A stretch of DNA of 64,000 nt from contig NZ_RKLN01000007.1 in the NCBI RefSeq assembly GCF_004011835.1, positions 1 to 64,000 of the forward strand, in the 5' to 3' direction. The translations under genes were made by a program, and so were the position numbers. The notes beneath the pieces are model-generated. The model was not told where the DNA came from. It made no database searches and saw nothing but the letters and a program-made list of their open reading frames with translations. Of the stretch, positions 47,587 through 57,364 are shown in pieces. Position 1 is the first letter of the stretch. Each line of letters begins with the position of its first letter. Source of the DNA: Rhodococcus spongiicola. GTDB taxonomy: Bacteria; Actinomycetota; Actinomycetes; Mycobacteriales; Mycobacteriaceae.

Positions 47587-50500
47587 TTGACCAGTAACGA
47601 ATCCACCTCTCCCCAGGCGAACGACGCGTACCCGCGGGTCGATCTCTTCGGTGGCCGGGCAACCGGTGCTGTCTCCTTTCCGGACCTCGAGAAAAAAGTG
47701 CTCGCGGCATGGGAGGCGGATGACACCTTCCGGGCCAGCATCGCGAACCGCGAGGGAGCCGAGGAGTTCGTCTTCTACGATGGTCCACCGTTCGCGAACG
47801 GCCTGCCGCACTACGGTCACCTCCTCACCGGGTACGTCAAGGACGTGGTCCCGCGGTTCCAGACCATGCGTGGGAAGAAGGTCGATCGCCGGTTCGGCTG
47901 GGACTGTCACGGGTTGCCCGCCGAACTCGAGGCGGAGAAGCAGCTCGGCATCGTGGACAAGTCGCAGATCGACGCTATGGGTCTCGCCGAGTTCAACGCG
48001 TACTGCGAATCGTCGGTGCTGCGTTACACCGACGAATGGCGCAACTACGTGACGCGGCAGGCGCGCTGGGTGGACTTCGACAACGACTACAAGACCCTGG
48101 ATCTGGACTTCATGGAGTCCGTCATGTGGGCGTTCAAGGAGCTCTACGACAAGGGCCTGATCTACCAGGGCTTCCGGGTATTGCCGTACAGCTGGTACGA
48201 GCAGACGCCGCTGTCGAACCAGGAAACCCGCCTCGACGATGCGTACAAGATGCGTCAGGACCCGGCGGTGACGGTCGACATGGTGCTGCACGCGCCGGGC
48301 AGCGAGTTGGACGGCGCCAACGCGTTGATCTGGACCACGACGCCGTGGACGCTGCCGTCGAACCTCGCGATTGCGGTCCACCCCGACGTCGACTACGTGC
48401 TCGTTGTCGGCGCCGACGACAAGCGGTACGTTCTCGCGGCAGCGCGGATCGGGCACTACGCACGCGAGCTCGGAGAGTCTCCTGCGGTGCTCGGCGAGTA
48501 CAAGGGCAGTGACCTCGTCGGGCTGTCCTACCAGCCGCCGTTCGACTTCTTCCACGGACCGGGCAAGGGCCACGAGAATGCGCACCGGGTGCTGGCCGCG
48601 GATTACGTGACCACCGACTCCGGCACCGGCGTGGTGCACCTCGCCCCAGCCTTCGGTGAGGAGGACATGGAGTGCGCTACGGCCAACGGCATCGGGATTG
48701 CCCAGCCACTGGATGCGGGTGGCAAGTTCACCTCCATGGTGCCGGACTACCAGGGTCTCCAAGTCTTCGATGCAAACCCGGTCATCATCAAGGACCTCAA
48801 GGCGGCGGGCAAGCTGCTGCGCCACGAGACGATCGAACACTCGTACCCGCACAGCTGGCGCTCCGGGCAGCCGCTGATCTACATGGCGGTGCCGTCGTGG
48901 TTCGTCGCGGTCACCAAGTTCCGTGACCGCATGGTCGAACTCAACCAGGAGATCACCTGGGTACCGGAGCACATCCGCGACGGCCAGTTCGGCAAGTGGC
49001 TCGAGGGTGCGCGTGACTGGAACATCAGCCGAAATCGCTACTGGGGCAGCCCGATCCCGGCGTGGGTGTCGGACGATCCAGCTTACCCGCGGGTCGACGT
49101 CTACGGCTCGCTCGACGAACTCGAGCGTGACTTCGGGGTTCGTCCGACGGATCTGCACCGGCCGATGATCGACGAGTTGGTCCGCCCGAACCCGGACGAC
49201 CCGACCGGGAAGTCGATGATGCGCCGGGTTCCGGAGGTGCTGGACTGCTGGTTCGAGTCGGGCTCGATGCCCTACGCGCAGGTGCACTATCCGTTCGAGA
49301 ACAAGGACTGGTTCAACTCGCACTACCCGGGCGACTTCATCGTCGAGTACAACGGGCAGACCCGTGGCTGGTTCTACACGCTGCACGTCCTGGCGACGGC
49401 GCTGTTCGACCGCCCAGCATTCAAATGTGTTGCGGCGCATGGCATCGTCCTCGGCGACGATGGCCTCAAGATGAGCAAGTCCAAGGGCAACTACCCGGAC
49501 GTCAAGGAGGTCTTCGACCGCGACGGCTCGGATGCCATGCGGTGGTTCCTGATGTCGTCACCGATCCTGCGTGGCGGCAACCTGATCGTCACCGAGCAGG
49601 GCATCCGGGAGGGAGTGCGTCAGGCGCTGCTACCGCTGTGGAACGCGTGGAGTTTCCTGCAGCTGTACGCGTCCAAACCGGGGCAATGGCGGACCGATTC
49701 GCCGAACGTGCTCGACAGATACATCCTGGCGAAGCTCGCCGCGACGCGGAACGCGATCAGCGAGGCACTCGAAGTCACCGACATCGCGGGTGCATGCGAT
49801 GAACTACGGACCTTCAGCGATGCGCTCACCAACTGGTACGTGCGCCGCTCACGCAACCGGTTCTGGGACGAGGACCGCGACGCGATCGACACGCTGCACA
49901 CGGTTCTCGAGGTTGCCACTCGCCTGGCAGCCCCGCTGCTGCCGATGGCGACGGAGGTCATCTGGCGTGGACTCACCGGCGGCCGCTCGGTGCACCTCGC
50001 CGACTGGCCGGCCGAGAGCGAGCTGCCGGCGGACTCGGAGCTGGTCGCCGCGATGGACGACGTCCGTACGGTCTGCTCGACGGTGCTGAGCCTGCGAAAG
50101 GCGCAGAACCTGCGCGTGCGCCTGCCGCTGCCGGAGGTCACCGTCGCGGCACCCGATGCGGAGAAGATGCGACCGTACCTCGGGCTGATCGCCGACGAGG
50201 TCAACGTCAAGAAGGTCGATCTCACCGAGGACGTCGACGTCCACGGCAGATTCGAACTCGTGGTCAACGCCCGCGTTGCCGGTCCGCGTCTCGGCAGGGA
50301 CGTGCAGGCGGTCATCAAGGCGGTCAAAGCGGGTGACTGGACCGAGAAGCACGGGGTCGTCACAGTCTGGCCGGGTCGCTCCGCAGGCTCCGACACGGTG
50401 CAGCCGGGTCGCTCCGCAGGCTCCGACACGGTGCAGCCGGGTCGCTCCGCAGGCTCCGCTCCTGCCGAGGGCATCGAGCTGCTCCCAGAGGAGTACACGC

Positions 50501-50841
50501 AGCGACTGGTCGCCGCCGAGCCCGAGTCGACGGCGGCTCTGCCGGACGGGGCGGGCCTGGTCGTGCTCGACTCGCGGGTCACCGAGGAACTCGAGGCCGA
50601 AGGCTGGGCAAAGGACCGGATCCGTGAGCTTCAGGACGCGCGGCGTAACGCGGGACTCGAGGTGTCCGACCGGATCTCGGTCAGGCTGCAGGTGCCGACC
50701 GAACGGCTCGGGTGGGCGACACGGCACCGGGATCTGATCGCAGGCGAGATCCTGGCGACCACCCTCGAGATCGGCGACGTGAGCGGAGAAGCCGTCGTCG
50801 ACCTCGGCGAGGGCGTGCGCGCCACCATCGCCAGGGCCTGA
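47587..50841 (+). CDS. ileS: Isoleucyl-tRNA synthetase
   Basis: A 1084-residue class I synthetase charging tRNA-Ile. The HIGH-type motif is [16 protein letters not shown], the KMSKS loop is [16 protein letters not shown], and the editing domain and anticodon-binding domain ([12 protein letters not shown]) are present. This is the long, eukaryote-like form usual in mycobacteria. The TTG at 47587 follows GAGGAG by about eight bases. In the C-terminal region lies an 11-residue repeat [11 protein letters not shown] encoded by 33-bp units (50371-50458). T-box regulation is upstream. Confidence 0.96.
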   Translation: MTSNESTSPQANDAYPRVDLFGGRATGAVSFPDLEKKVLAAWEADDTFRASIANREGAEEFVFYDGPPFANGLPHYGHLLTGYVKDVVPRFQTMRGKKVDRRFGWDCHGLPAELEAEKQLGIVDKSQIDAMGLAEFNAYCESSVLRYTDEWRNYVTRQARWVDFDNDYKTLDLDFMESVMWAFKELYDKGLIYQGFRVLPYSWYEQTPLSNQETRLDDAYKMRQDPAVTVDMVLHAPGSELDGANALIWTTTPWTLPSNLAIAVHPDVDYVLVVGADDKRYVLAAARIGHYARELGESPAVLGEYKGSDLVGLSYQPPFDFFHGPGKGHENAHRVLAADYVTTDSGTGVVHLAPAFGEEDMECATANGIGIAQPLDAGGKFTSMVPDYQGLQVFDANPVIIKDLKAAGKLLRHETIEHSYPHSWRSGQPLIYMAVPSWFVAVTKFRDRMVELNQEITWVPEHIRDGQFGKWLEGARDWNISRNRYWGSPIPAWVSDDPAYPRVDVYGSLDELERDFGVRPTDLHRPMIDELVRPNPDDPTGKSMMRRVPEVLDCWFESGSMPYAQVHYPFENKDWFNSHYPGDFIVEYNGQTRGWFYTLHVLATALFDRPAFKCVAAHGIVLGDDGLKMSKSKGNYPDVKEVFDRDGSDAMRWFLMSSPILRGGNLIVTEQGIREGVRQALLPLWNAWSFLQLYASKPGQWRTDSPNVLDRYILAKLAATRNAISEALEVTDIAGACDELRTFSDALTNWYVRRSRNRFWDEDRDAIDTLHTVLEVATRLAAPLLPMATEVIWRGLTGGRSVHLADWPAESELPADSELVAAMDDVRTVCSTVLSLRKAQNLRVRLPLPEVTVAAPDAEKMRPYLGLIADEVNVKKVDLTEDVDVHGRFELVVNARVAGPRLGRDVQAVIKAVKAGDWTEKHGVVTVWPGRSAGSDTVQPGRSAGSDTVQPGRSAGSAPAEGIELLPEEYTQRLVAAEPESTAALPDGAGLVVLDSRVTEELEAEGWAKDRIRELQDARRNAGLEVSDRISVRLQVPTERLGWATRHRDLIAGEILATTLEIGDVSGEAVVDLGEGVRATIARA
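50371..50458. repeat. 33-bp in-frame repeat inside ileS
   Basis: Units at 50371-50403 and 50404-50436, and a partial third at 50437-50458, each beginning CCGGGTCGCTCCGCAGGCTC. They encode [11 protein letters not shown] repeats in a loop of the C-terminal region of IleS. Confidence 0.93.
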
Positions 50842-50907
50842 GCCACGAGTCACACGCCGGTCGGGCGGCGCAGGTCTTATGTCGTCCGTCCGGCGTATCT
50901 TGCATCC

Positions 50908-52260
50908 GTGAGCACTGCCGTCCCCGACCCCACGCGCAGTCGGCGGTGGGTCCTACACCTCGACATGGATGCGTTCTTTGCGTCGGTCGAGCAGCTGACC
51001 CGGCCGACGTTGCGGGGCCGTCCGGTGCTCGTCGGGGGACTCGGCGGTCGCGGAGTGGTCGCCGGTGCGAGCTATGAGGCGCGGGCGTTCGGAGCACGAT
51101 CGGCGATGCCGATGCACCAGGCCCGCCGGTTGGTGGGTCAGGCTGCTGTCGTCCTGCCTCCACGGGGTGCGCTGTACGGGCACATGAGCCGCCAGGTGTT
51201 CGACGCTTTGCGTATGAAAGTGCCTGTACTGGAACAGCTGTCGCTGGACGAAGCATTCGGAGAACCTGCTGAACTCGCGGGCGCGGGAAAGGCTGAGGTC
51301 GAGCGCTACTGTGAGGATCTGCGCGCGCTGGTGATGGCCGAGACCGGGTTGGTGGCCTCGATCGGGGCGGGTGGGGGCAAACAGGTGGCCAAGATCGCGT
51401 CGGGCCTCGCCAAACCGAATGGGGTCACGGTCGTCTCCCCGGACGTCCAGCAGGAACTGATGGGCCGACTGCCGGTCCGGAAGTTGTGGGGCGTGGGTCC
51501 GGTTGCCGAGGAGAAGCTCAGACGACTTGGGATAGAGACCATCGAGGCGCTGGCGAACCTGCCCGATGCCGACGTGGTCTCGGTGCTCGGGGCGACGGTC
51601 GGCCCCAGTCTGCAGAGACTCGCTCGCGGAATCGACGACCGCCCGGTCGCGGAGCGAGCGGACGCGAAGCAGGTTAGCGCGGAGACCACGTACGCGCAGG
51701 ACATCGTCACGATGGGGCAGTTGCGGCGGGCGATCGAGGCCCTCGCCGCCGCAGCGCACCGACGACTGGATCGGGACGGTAGAGCCGCCCGAACCGTCGT
51801 GCTGAAACTACGAAAGGCGGATATGAGCATTGTCACACGCTCGCTTACGTTGCAATACGCGACGACGGACCTGCAGATCCTCACCGCGGCCGCGCTGCGC
51901 CAGGCGATCGATCCGCTCGAACTCGGTCCGGTCCGCTTGGTAGGCGTGAGCTTCGGCAGTCTGACCGCGGCGAGTCAGGGCTCGTTGTTTCCGGAGCTCG
52001 ACCAGGGTGTTCCAGAATTGGAAGACGATGGGACGGCAGAGGATCGGTCCTACGCCCCTGCCTATGGCAGTGGGCTGCGATGGACGCCGGGGCTCGATGT
52101 CTCGCACCCCGCGTACGGCCACGGATGGGTGCAGGGTGCTGGGCACGGTGTGGTGACGGTGCGATTCGAGACACGCAGCACAGGACCGGGGCCGTCACGT
52201 ACATTCGACGACACCCACTGTGACCTGGTTGCTGCTGATGTCGTGGACAGCCTGAGGTGA
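50908..52260 (+). CDS. dinB: DNA polymerase IV (DinB/DinX, Y family)
   Basis: A 450-residue translesion polymerase. The catalytic blocks are [36 protein letters not shown] and LSLDEAFGE, supplying the acidic triad; [22 protein letters not shown] and [21 protein letters not shown] follow. Near the C terminus QGSLFPEL fits a beta-clamp-binding motif. GTG 50908 is the start. It matches Rv1537 (dinX) after ileS. No LexA-type box is seen upstream, in contrast to the one at 24757. Confidence 0.94.
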   Translation: MSTAVPDPTRSRRWVLHLDMDAFFASVEQLTRPTLRGRPVLVGGLGGRGVVAGASYEARAFGARSAMPMHQARRLVGQAAVVLPPRGALYGHMSRQVFDALRMKVPVLEQLSLDEAFGEPAELAGAGKAEVERYCEDLRALVMAETGLVASIGAGGGKQVAKIASGLAKPNGVTVVSPDVQQELMGRLPVRKLWGVGPVAEEKLRRLGIETIEALANLPDADVVSVLGATVGPSLQRLARGIDDRPVAERADAKQVSAETTYAQDIVTMGQLRRAIEALAAAAHRRLDRDGRAARTVVLKLRKADMSIVTRSLTLQYATTDLQILTAAALRQAIDPLELGPVRLVGVSFGSLTAASQGSLFPELDQGVPELEDDGTAEDRSYAPAYGSGLRWTPGLDVSHPAYGHGWVQGAGHGVVTVRFETRSTGPGPSRTFDDTHCDLVAADVVDSLR

Positions 52261-52385
52261 GGGAAGCCTCACTAACGGTACCCTTGCCGTGAACCTGCGC
52301 CATGGCTGGGACGTGGACCGTGCGTCAGCCGGGTCTCGCACGATGTTCGACCGTGAATGACAACGAGAACGAAAAGGAAAAGCAC

Positions 52386-52874
52386 TTGAAGCTCCGGAAG
52401 ATGACCATCGCCGGTGTGGCGCTCGCAGCCGCGCTCACCATTTCCGCCTGCTCGAATGGTGGCGCCGAGACCACCGAGCGCACGACGGCGATGCAGACGA
52501 CGACCGCGGCCGCGCCTGAGGTGGTCCCACCGACGCCGGCGGACCTGAACGCGAACCTCGCGAAGGTCTTCGACGAGAGCATCCCGCTCGAGGAGAAGGT
52601 GTCGCTGGTCCAGGGGGCCGAGCAGGATCCTGAGCTCATCAACCAGGTGGTCGGGGCAGCGAAGCAGAACAACGCGACCATCGAGGTTATCGACGTCACT
52701 CCCACCGGGCCCGAAACCGTGACGGCCGGTGTGAACCTGGTCATCAATGGTCAGACGAATCCGGCGACCGTGGACTTCGTAGCGGAGGACGGTCAGTGGA
52801 AGATGTCGCAGCAGTACGCGTGCCAGCTGGTACAGCTCGCTGAGCTCACCTCACCGGCCTGCCCTGCCGCATAG
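52386..52874 (+). CDS. MTB12-like lipoprotein
   Basis: A 162-residue exported protein. The signal MKLRKMTIAGVALAAALTISACSNGG has lipobox ISAC with Cys22; a Thr-rich linker is followed by an alpha/beta domain (LNANLAKVFDESIPLEEKVSLVQGAEQDPELINQVV and ATVDFVAEDGQWKMSQQYACQL) resembling the low-molecular-weight antigen MTB12. TTG 52386 follows AAAAGGAAAAG; ATG 52401 is possible. Function of the family is unknown. It is next to lspA, the lipoprotein signal peptidase, though convergent lipoprotein intervenes. Confidence 0.8.
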   Translation: MKLRKMTIAGVALAAALTISACSNGGAETTERTTAMQTTTAAAPEVVPPTPADLNANLAKVFDESIPLEEKVSLVQGAEQDPELINQVVGAAKQNNATIEVIDVTPTGPETVTAGVNLVINGQTNPATVDFVAEDGQWKMSQQYACQLVQLAELTSPACPAA

Positions 52875-52892
52875 TTCGAATCTTCACGACGA

Positions 52893-52921
52893 CGCCGGCG
52901 CCACTCGACAGGTGGCGCCGG
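52893..52921 (+). terminator. Hairpin after the MTB12-like gene
   Basis: GCCGGCGCCAC pairs with GTGGCGCCGGC across a 7-base loop, about 20 bases after the stop, followed a few bases later by TTTT. It lies between convergent lipoprotein genes and may serve both. Confidence 0.8.
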
Positions 52922-52978
52922 CATCGGCCGTTTTCGGGGAGGGTGCCGAGAGTCCGTGCTGAGAGTCCGTGCTGAGAG

Positions 52979-53923
52979 TCACTGCCCCCACTGAACCCGC
53001 TCACTGGTGGTCTGGCGCAGTTGGATCGTGTCCGAGGCATCGCTGAACGACTGGGAGCCTTCGATAGTGATCGAGCCGTCGACCGGGAGCGGGGAGCGCA
53101 GATCGATGGCCACGGTTCCCGAACCCTGCATTTCGTACGAGTCGATGTCCAACGTGCCCGTTCCATTGGGTAGTTCGAAGACCGGTGTCTGGGGGAACTG
53201 CTCCACTCGGACGTCGACGGTGAGTCGGTCACCATCGCGTTCGACGAGCGTCGCGGTCGTCACCTGATCGAGGGCGATCGCGCTTGTGACCCGCTGGTGG
53301 ATCTTCCAGACCGCGCCCACCCCGATCGGCTGTTCCGGAAACGCGACGGCTCGGTAGACGGCCTGGAAAAAGGCCTGTTCGATCATCGACCTGGCCTTGT
53401 TCTGAGCGTCGGGATCCGGCCGCAGCCGCAGGGCCGTCATCGCACCCGAGCGGTTCATGGTGAAACCGGCGTGCGAATCCGTCGCCGGTTCGAGGAGTTC
53501 GTTCGTCGCGTCGTCCGGGGTGGTGAGGGTTCCCAGGGTGAGTTCGATCGTCGTCGCGGGTGTTGCCTCAGTCGCGGCCTGCGTGACCACCGCGGCGAGC
53601 GGCATCGTCAACGGTGGGTCGGAGTGATCCTGCGGTTCCTGCTGGTCGATCTGCTGGTACACGGTTGCGGTCGTCACCAGCTGCGCCTCCTGGCGGGTGC
53701 CCTCCGCGGGCTGGAGTTGCACCACGGCCCTCGGCTCGGCGCCCGCGTCTACGATCTCGGTCGTGGCGGCCGTTACCGGCACAGTGACCTCGTTCGTCAT
53801 GGCCCCGATCGCGTCGGGACTGGCTTGACCACTCGAGCTACAGGCGGTGGTGAGCACCGAGAGGGAGAGTGTCGCCGCGACTAGCGCGGTTCCGGAGTGA
53901 AGGAGCTTCGACGACAGTGGCAC
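52979..53923 (-). CDS. DUF6263-like lipoprotein
   Basis: A 314-residue exported protein. The signal ends in lipobox LTTAC with Cys at about residue 28. The mature part is a beta-rich two-repeat domain ([50 protein letters not shown]), as in DUF6263. It is minus-strand, opposite to lspA, with a 66-bp divergent gap. Short GAGAGTCCGTGCT repeats (about 52949-52978) lie after the stop. Role unknown. Confidence 0.78.
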   Translation of the reverse strand: MPLSSKLLHSGTALVAATLSLSVLTTACSSSGQASPDAIGAMTNEVTVPVTAATTEIVDAGAEPRAVVQLQPAEGTRQEAQLVTTATVYQQIDQQEPQDHSDPPLTMPLAAVVTQAATEATPATTIELTLGTLTTPDDATNELLEPATDSHAGFTMNRSGAMTALRLRPDPDAQNKARSMIEQAFFQAVYRAVAFPEQPIGVGAVWKIHQRVTSAIALDQVTTATLVERDGDRLTVDVRVEQFPQTPVFELPNGTGTLDIDSYEMQGSGTVAIDLRSPLPVDGSITIEGSQSFSDASDTIQLRQTTSERVQWGQ

Positions 53924-53989
53924 GACGAACAGGTTAGTCGGCCCGGGTGGGGTAACCGGTTTGTCCGCCGGGTAGGGGATGATGGCGGG

Positions 53990-54676
53990 GTGAGTGAAGA
54001 TCGCGCCGATCGTGCCGTGAGAGGTGAACCGATTTCCGAACCAGTCGTACCCGAACCCGATCCCACTGGGTCAGATCCCACTGGGTCAGATCCCACTGGG
54101 TCAGATCCCACTGGGTCAGATCCCATCGGGTCACAGTCGGACCTGCCGTCATCGGTGCCGCAACGGATGATGCGGATGCTCGTCGCGATCGCTGCGGTGA
54201 TACTGGGGTTCGATCTGTTGACCAAAGCCCTGGCGGTCGCGTTCATCGATCCGACTGATCCCGTGCGAATCATCGGGGACACGGTCACCCTGACTCTCGT
54301 CCGCAATCCAGGTGCAGCGTTCTCGATGGCCACCGGCATGACGTGGCTGCTGACTCTTGTGGCGGTCGGTGTCGTGATCGGCGTGATCCGGATGGGCCGC
54401 AGTCTCGGCTCACCGTGGTGGGCGCTGGGCCTGGGGCTGGTTCTCGGTGGCGCACTCGGCAATCTGGTCGACCGGATCTTTCGCTCACCCGGCCCGTTTC
54501 AAGGCCACGTGGTGGACTTCGTCTCTGTCGGCTGGTGGCCGGTGTTCAACGTGGCCGACTCGGCGATCGTGTGCGGGGCGATCCTGTTGGTAGCGCTCAC
54601 GCTGTTCGGCGTCGAACCGAGCGGCTCCAGGATCTCAAAGCCCTCGGGAACTCCGCGGAAGGGGGACGCGGCATGA
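53990..54676 (+). CDS. lspA: Lipoprotein signal peptidase
   Basis: A 228-residue type II signal peptidase that cleaves prolipoproteins after lipidation. Four membrane helices are visible; [29 protein letters not shown] with catalytic Asp and [13 protein letters not shown] with the second Asp are complete. GTG 53990 is the start. The cytoplasmic N terminus of about 55 residues is extended by five 15-bp repeats encoding DPTGS (54059-54133). The stop overlaps rluD (ATGA). Lipoprotein substrates flank it. Confidence 0.95.
   Translation: MSEDRADRAVRGEPISEPVVPEPDPTGSDPTGSDPTGSDPTGSDPIGSQSDLPSSVPQRMMRMLVAIAAVILGFDLLTKALAVAFIDPTDPVRIIGDTVTLTLVRNPGAAFSMATGMTWLLTLVAVGVVIGVIRMGRSLGSPWWALGLGLVLGGALGNLVDRIFRSPGPFQGHVVDFVSVGWWPVFNVADSAIVCGAILLVALTLFGVEPSGSRISKPSGTPRKGDAA
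54059..54133. repeat. 15-bp tandem repeat, five copies, in lspA 5' end
   Basis: GATCCCACTGGGTCA at 54059-54073, 54074-54088, 54089-54103 and 54104-54118, and a variant at 54119-54133. It encodes DPTGS four times and DPIGS once, in the cytoplasmic tail before the first membrane helix. Confidence 0.95.
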
Positions 54677-55599
54677 GGGAAACGCGTTCGATGCCCGTTC
54701 CCGACGGACTCGACGGCATGCGGGTCGACGCCGGCCTGGCCCGCCTGCTCGGGCTGTCGCGTACCGCGGTGGCGGCTCTCACCGAGGAAGGCGCAGTCCG
54801 GGTGGATGGCACGCCGGCCGGTAAGTCAGATCGCCTGGCGGCCGGCACGTGGCTGGAGGTCGAGCTGCCTGAGCCTCCTCGCCCCCTGACCATCAACCCC
54901 GAACCCGTCGAGGGCATGGAGATCCTCTACGCGGACGACGATGTCGTCGCGGTCGACAAGCCGGTCGGCGTCGCGGCCCACGCGAGTGTCGGTTGGACAG
55001 GTCCCACCGTGATCGGCGGGCTGGCGGCGGCCGGGTTCCGGATCTCGACCTCCGGAGCGCACGAGCGGCAGGGCATCGTGCACCGACTCGACGTCGGCAC
55101 TTCCGGTGTGATGGTCGTCGCGACCTCGGAGCGGGCGTACACCGTGCTCAAGCGGGCGTTCAAGCAGCGCACCGTCGACAAGCGCTACCACGCTCTGGTT
55201 CAGGGGCATCCGGATCCGAGCAGCGGCACGATCGACGCTCCGATCGGCAGGCACCGCAGCAGCGACTGGAAGTTCGCCGTCACGGCCGACGGCAAGCCGA
55301 GTATCACCCACTACGACACCATTGAGGCCTTCCGGGCAGCGAGCCTGCTCGACATTCATCTCGAGACCGGACGGACCCATCAGATTCGCGTCCACTTCTC
55401 GGCCTTACGGCATCCATGCTGCGGGGATCTGACATATGGCGCCGATCCGCGCCTGGCCGAGAGGCTGGGCCTCGAGCGCCAGTGGTTGCATGCGCGTTCC
55501 CTGGGGTTCGCGCACCCTGCTGATGGGCGCTGGGTGGAGATCACGAGCGAGTACCCCAAGGACCTGCAGCACGCCCTGGCAGTCCTGCGAGGCAACTGA
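54673..55599 (+). CDS. rluD: 23S rRNA pseudouridine synthase, RluD/RluA family
   Basis: A 308-residue pseudouridine synthase. An N-terminal S4-like RNA-binding domain ([31 protein letters not shown]) precedes the catalytic domain; [14 protein letters not shown] carries the catalytic Asp, and [27 protein letters not shown] the second family block. ATG 54673 overlaps the lspA stop (ATGA). The lspA-rluD pair is conserved in many bacteria, and Rv1540 matches this position. The exact target uridines are not certain. Confidence 0.92.
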   Translation: MRETRSMPVPDGLDGMRVDAGLARLLGLSRTAVAALTEEGAVRVDGTPAGKSDRLAAGTWLEVELPEPPRPLTINPEPVEGMEILYADDDVVAVDKPVGVAAHASVGWTGPTVIGGLAAAGFRISTSGAHERQGIVHRLDVGTSGVMVVATSERAYTVLKRAFKQRTVDKRYHALVQGHPDPSSGTIDAPIGRHRSSDWKFAVTADGKPSITHYDTIEAFRAASLLDIHLETGRTHQIRVHFSALRHPCCGDLTYGADPRLAERLGLERQWLHARSLGFAHPADGRWVEITSEYPKDLQHALAVLRGN

Positions 55600-55611
55600 G
55601 ATTCGAGTCAC

Positions 55612-56286
55612 GTGAAATTGGGGTCGCGTCGGTGGTCGGTTGTCCTCGCGACGGTCGTCCTGGCCGGCGTCGTCGTGGGGTTGGGGGTGGCGAATCCGGT
55701 CCCGGCGGCCAGGATTTCGACCGACCGACTGGGACCGGACTCCGGTGAGCAAGTGTCCGAATATCTCGACCGTGCTCACAGGACGCTGGAGGCCGACCCG
55801 GACGCCGACCCCGAGGCCGAGCACTGGGCACTGGTGTCCCTGGACACGCCGATCGCGCCGACGCAACTCGTCGAGGTCGCAGGCGACCTCAGGATCGCGC
55901 AGGTGCTGTTCAGGGTGCCGTTGGATCGGGTGCAGACGCCGCTGGAAACCGTCCCCGTCGCGGCGAATCCGACGGCGGTGTTGCGTGCCCCGACGGTGGC
56001 CGCGGCGCGTCAGCAAGCATCGGTTGTCGGGGACGACCGGCAGTCGCGAGTCATGGCGTACTCGGCCGCGCAACTGGCCGAGGGCTGTGCATGCGTCGTG
56101 GCGGCCACGGTCCGCGGTTCGCTGGAACAGTTGCAGAACCTGGCCGGCCGCCCCGGAGTGCGGGCGGTGGAGGCGCTTCCCGCCGATGCGGTGGCCGGTG
56201 CATTCGCGGTCAGCCCGCTGCTGCCTACCCAGACGAGTTCGGTCCTGCCGGGGCCGGACGACGGGCCGGTGCCTGAGATGGGCTGA
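55612..56286 (+). CDS. Unknown anchored or secreted protein
   Basis: A 224-residue protein I do not recognise. An N-terminal membrane helix ([26 protein letters not shown]) serves as a signal or anchor. It is followed by a domain with [41 protein letters not shown] and [35 protein letters not shown], a two-fold alpha/beta pattern with adjacent cysteines. The tail is Pro-rich. GTG 55612 is 12 bases after the rluD stop. It probably faces the periplasm; function cannot be assigned. Confidence 0.7.
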   Translation: MKLGSRRWSVVLATVVLAGVVVGLGVANPVPAARISTDRLGPDSGEQVSEYLDRAHRTLEADPDADPEAEHWALVSLDTPIAPTQLVEVAGDLRIAQVLFRVPLDRVQTPLETVPVAANPTAVLRAPTVAAARQQASVVGDDRQSRVMAYSAAQLAEGCACVVAATVRGSLEQLQNLAGRPGVRAVEALPADAVAGAFAVSPLLPTQTSSVLPGPDDGPVPEMG

Positions 56287-56325
56287 CGGGACGTCAGCGC
56301 GAGCCGCGTGGTTCGGTGCCGGGAC

Positions 56326-56331
56326 TATCCT
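56326..56331 (+). promoter_or_regulatory. -10 element of rarD, probably leaderless
   Basis: TATCCT ends 8 bases before GTG 56340, so transcription would start at or next to the start codon. No ribosome site precedes the GTG, in line with a leaderless mRNA, common in actinobacteria. Confidence 0.5.
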
Positions 56332-56339
56332 GGCGGAAC

Positions 56340-57290
56340 GTGAGACCCCCGCGGAGCTCGGGACCTCGGTCCCACTCAGACGAGTCCACCGGAATGCTCT
56401 CCGGAGTGGGCGCCTACCTGATCTGGGGAATCGGCCCGGCCTTCTTCGGTCTCCTCGATCGCGCGGGCTCGCTCGAAGTACTGGCCCACCGGATGCTGTG
56501 GACGGTGGTCCTGATGCTCGCCCTGCTCATGGTGCTGGGAAGGCTCGGCTCGCTGAGGGGAATGGGTGCGCGCACGTGGGGCCTGGTGGCGGTCGCGACC
56601 TTCGCGATCGCGATCAACTGGGGCGTCTACATCTATGCGATCGCCTCCGGTCAAGTGGTCGAGGCCGCACTGGGGTACTTCATCAACCCGCTCGTCAGCG
56701 TCCTGCTGGGAGTCGTGCTGTTCCGGGAGCGGCTGCGTCCGGTGCAGATCGTCCCGCTGGTACTGGCCGCGGTTGCGGTGGCCGTCATCACCATCGACTA
56801 CGGACATCCGCCTTACCTCTCGCTGGTATTGGCGCTCTCGTTCGCGTCGTACGGAGCGATCAAGAAGGTGATACCGCTCGATCCGCGGACCAGCCTGACG
56901 GCAGAGGGGGTCGTCGCGGCACCGTTCGCGATCGCCTACCTGATCGTGCTCGCCGTCGCGGGCACCGGCTCGTTCTTCGGCACCGGCGTCGGGCACAGCT
57001 TGTTGCTTCTCGCCGCCGGGCCGTTCACGGCCTTGCCGATGCTGCTGTTCGGGATAGCGGCGCAGCGGATTCCGTTGACGACACTCGGCGTCCTTCAGTA
57101 CCTGAACCCGGCGATGCAGATGGTGTGGGGCGTGGTCGTGATGCACGAGGTGGTGCCGCCGTCTCGGTGGGTTGGGTTCATCTTGATCTGGGTGGCACTC
57201 GTCGTGTTCACCACCGACGCGGTGGTTCGGGCACGGCGGGAACACAGCGACCGGCCGCGGCACGCCAAGACCGTCGGTGCGAGGGCATAG
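56340..57290 (+). CDS. rarD: EamA/RarD-family transporter
   Basis: A 316-residue integral membrane protein with ten predicted helices. [79 protein letters not shown] and [25 protein letters not shown] are RarD signatures. Family members move drugs or metabolites; the substrate is unknown. I chose GTG 56340 (leaderless); GTG 56316 and ATG 56394 are in frame. Confidence 0.88.
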   Translation: MRPPRSSGPRSHSDESTGMLSGVGAYLIWGIGPAFFGLLDRAGSLEVLAHRMLWTVVLMLALLMVLGRLGSLRGMGARTWGLVAVATFAIAINWGVYIYAIASGQVVEAALGYFINPLVSVLLGVVLFRERLRPVQIVPLVLAAVAVAVITIDYGHPPYLSLVLALSFASYGAIKKVIPLDPRTSLTAEGVVAAPFAIAYLIVLAVAGTGSFFGTGVGHSLLLLAAGPFTALPMLLFGIAAQRIPLTTLGVLQYLNPAMQMVWGVVVMHEVVPPSRWVGFILIWVALVVFTTDAVVRARREHSDRPRHAKTVGARA

Positions 57291-57293
57291 ACT
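57288..57293 (+). promoter_or_regulatory. -10 element of a dnaE1 promoter
   Basis: TAGACT overlapping the rarD stop codon, about 70 bases before the dnaE1 start. It is identical to the -10 assigned to ileS. No clear -35. Confidence 0.5.
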
Positions 57294-57364
57294 CAGGCAC
57301 TGCCGGATCCGCCGGTGCTCCCACCGTGCTCGAACACAGGGGGCCCATGTACAGAGAGGTACGC

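Noticed and set aside
47440-49440. A 666-codon minus-strand open frame opposite ileS
   Set aside because: It mirrors the strongly coding ileS frame in high-GC DNA, is rich in Arg/Val/His with no domain, and overlaps the T-box leader.
50842-50907. A LexA box in front of dinB
   Set aside because: No TCGAAC or GTTCGA half-site is present in the 66-bp gap.
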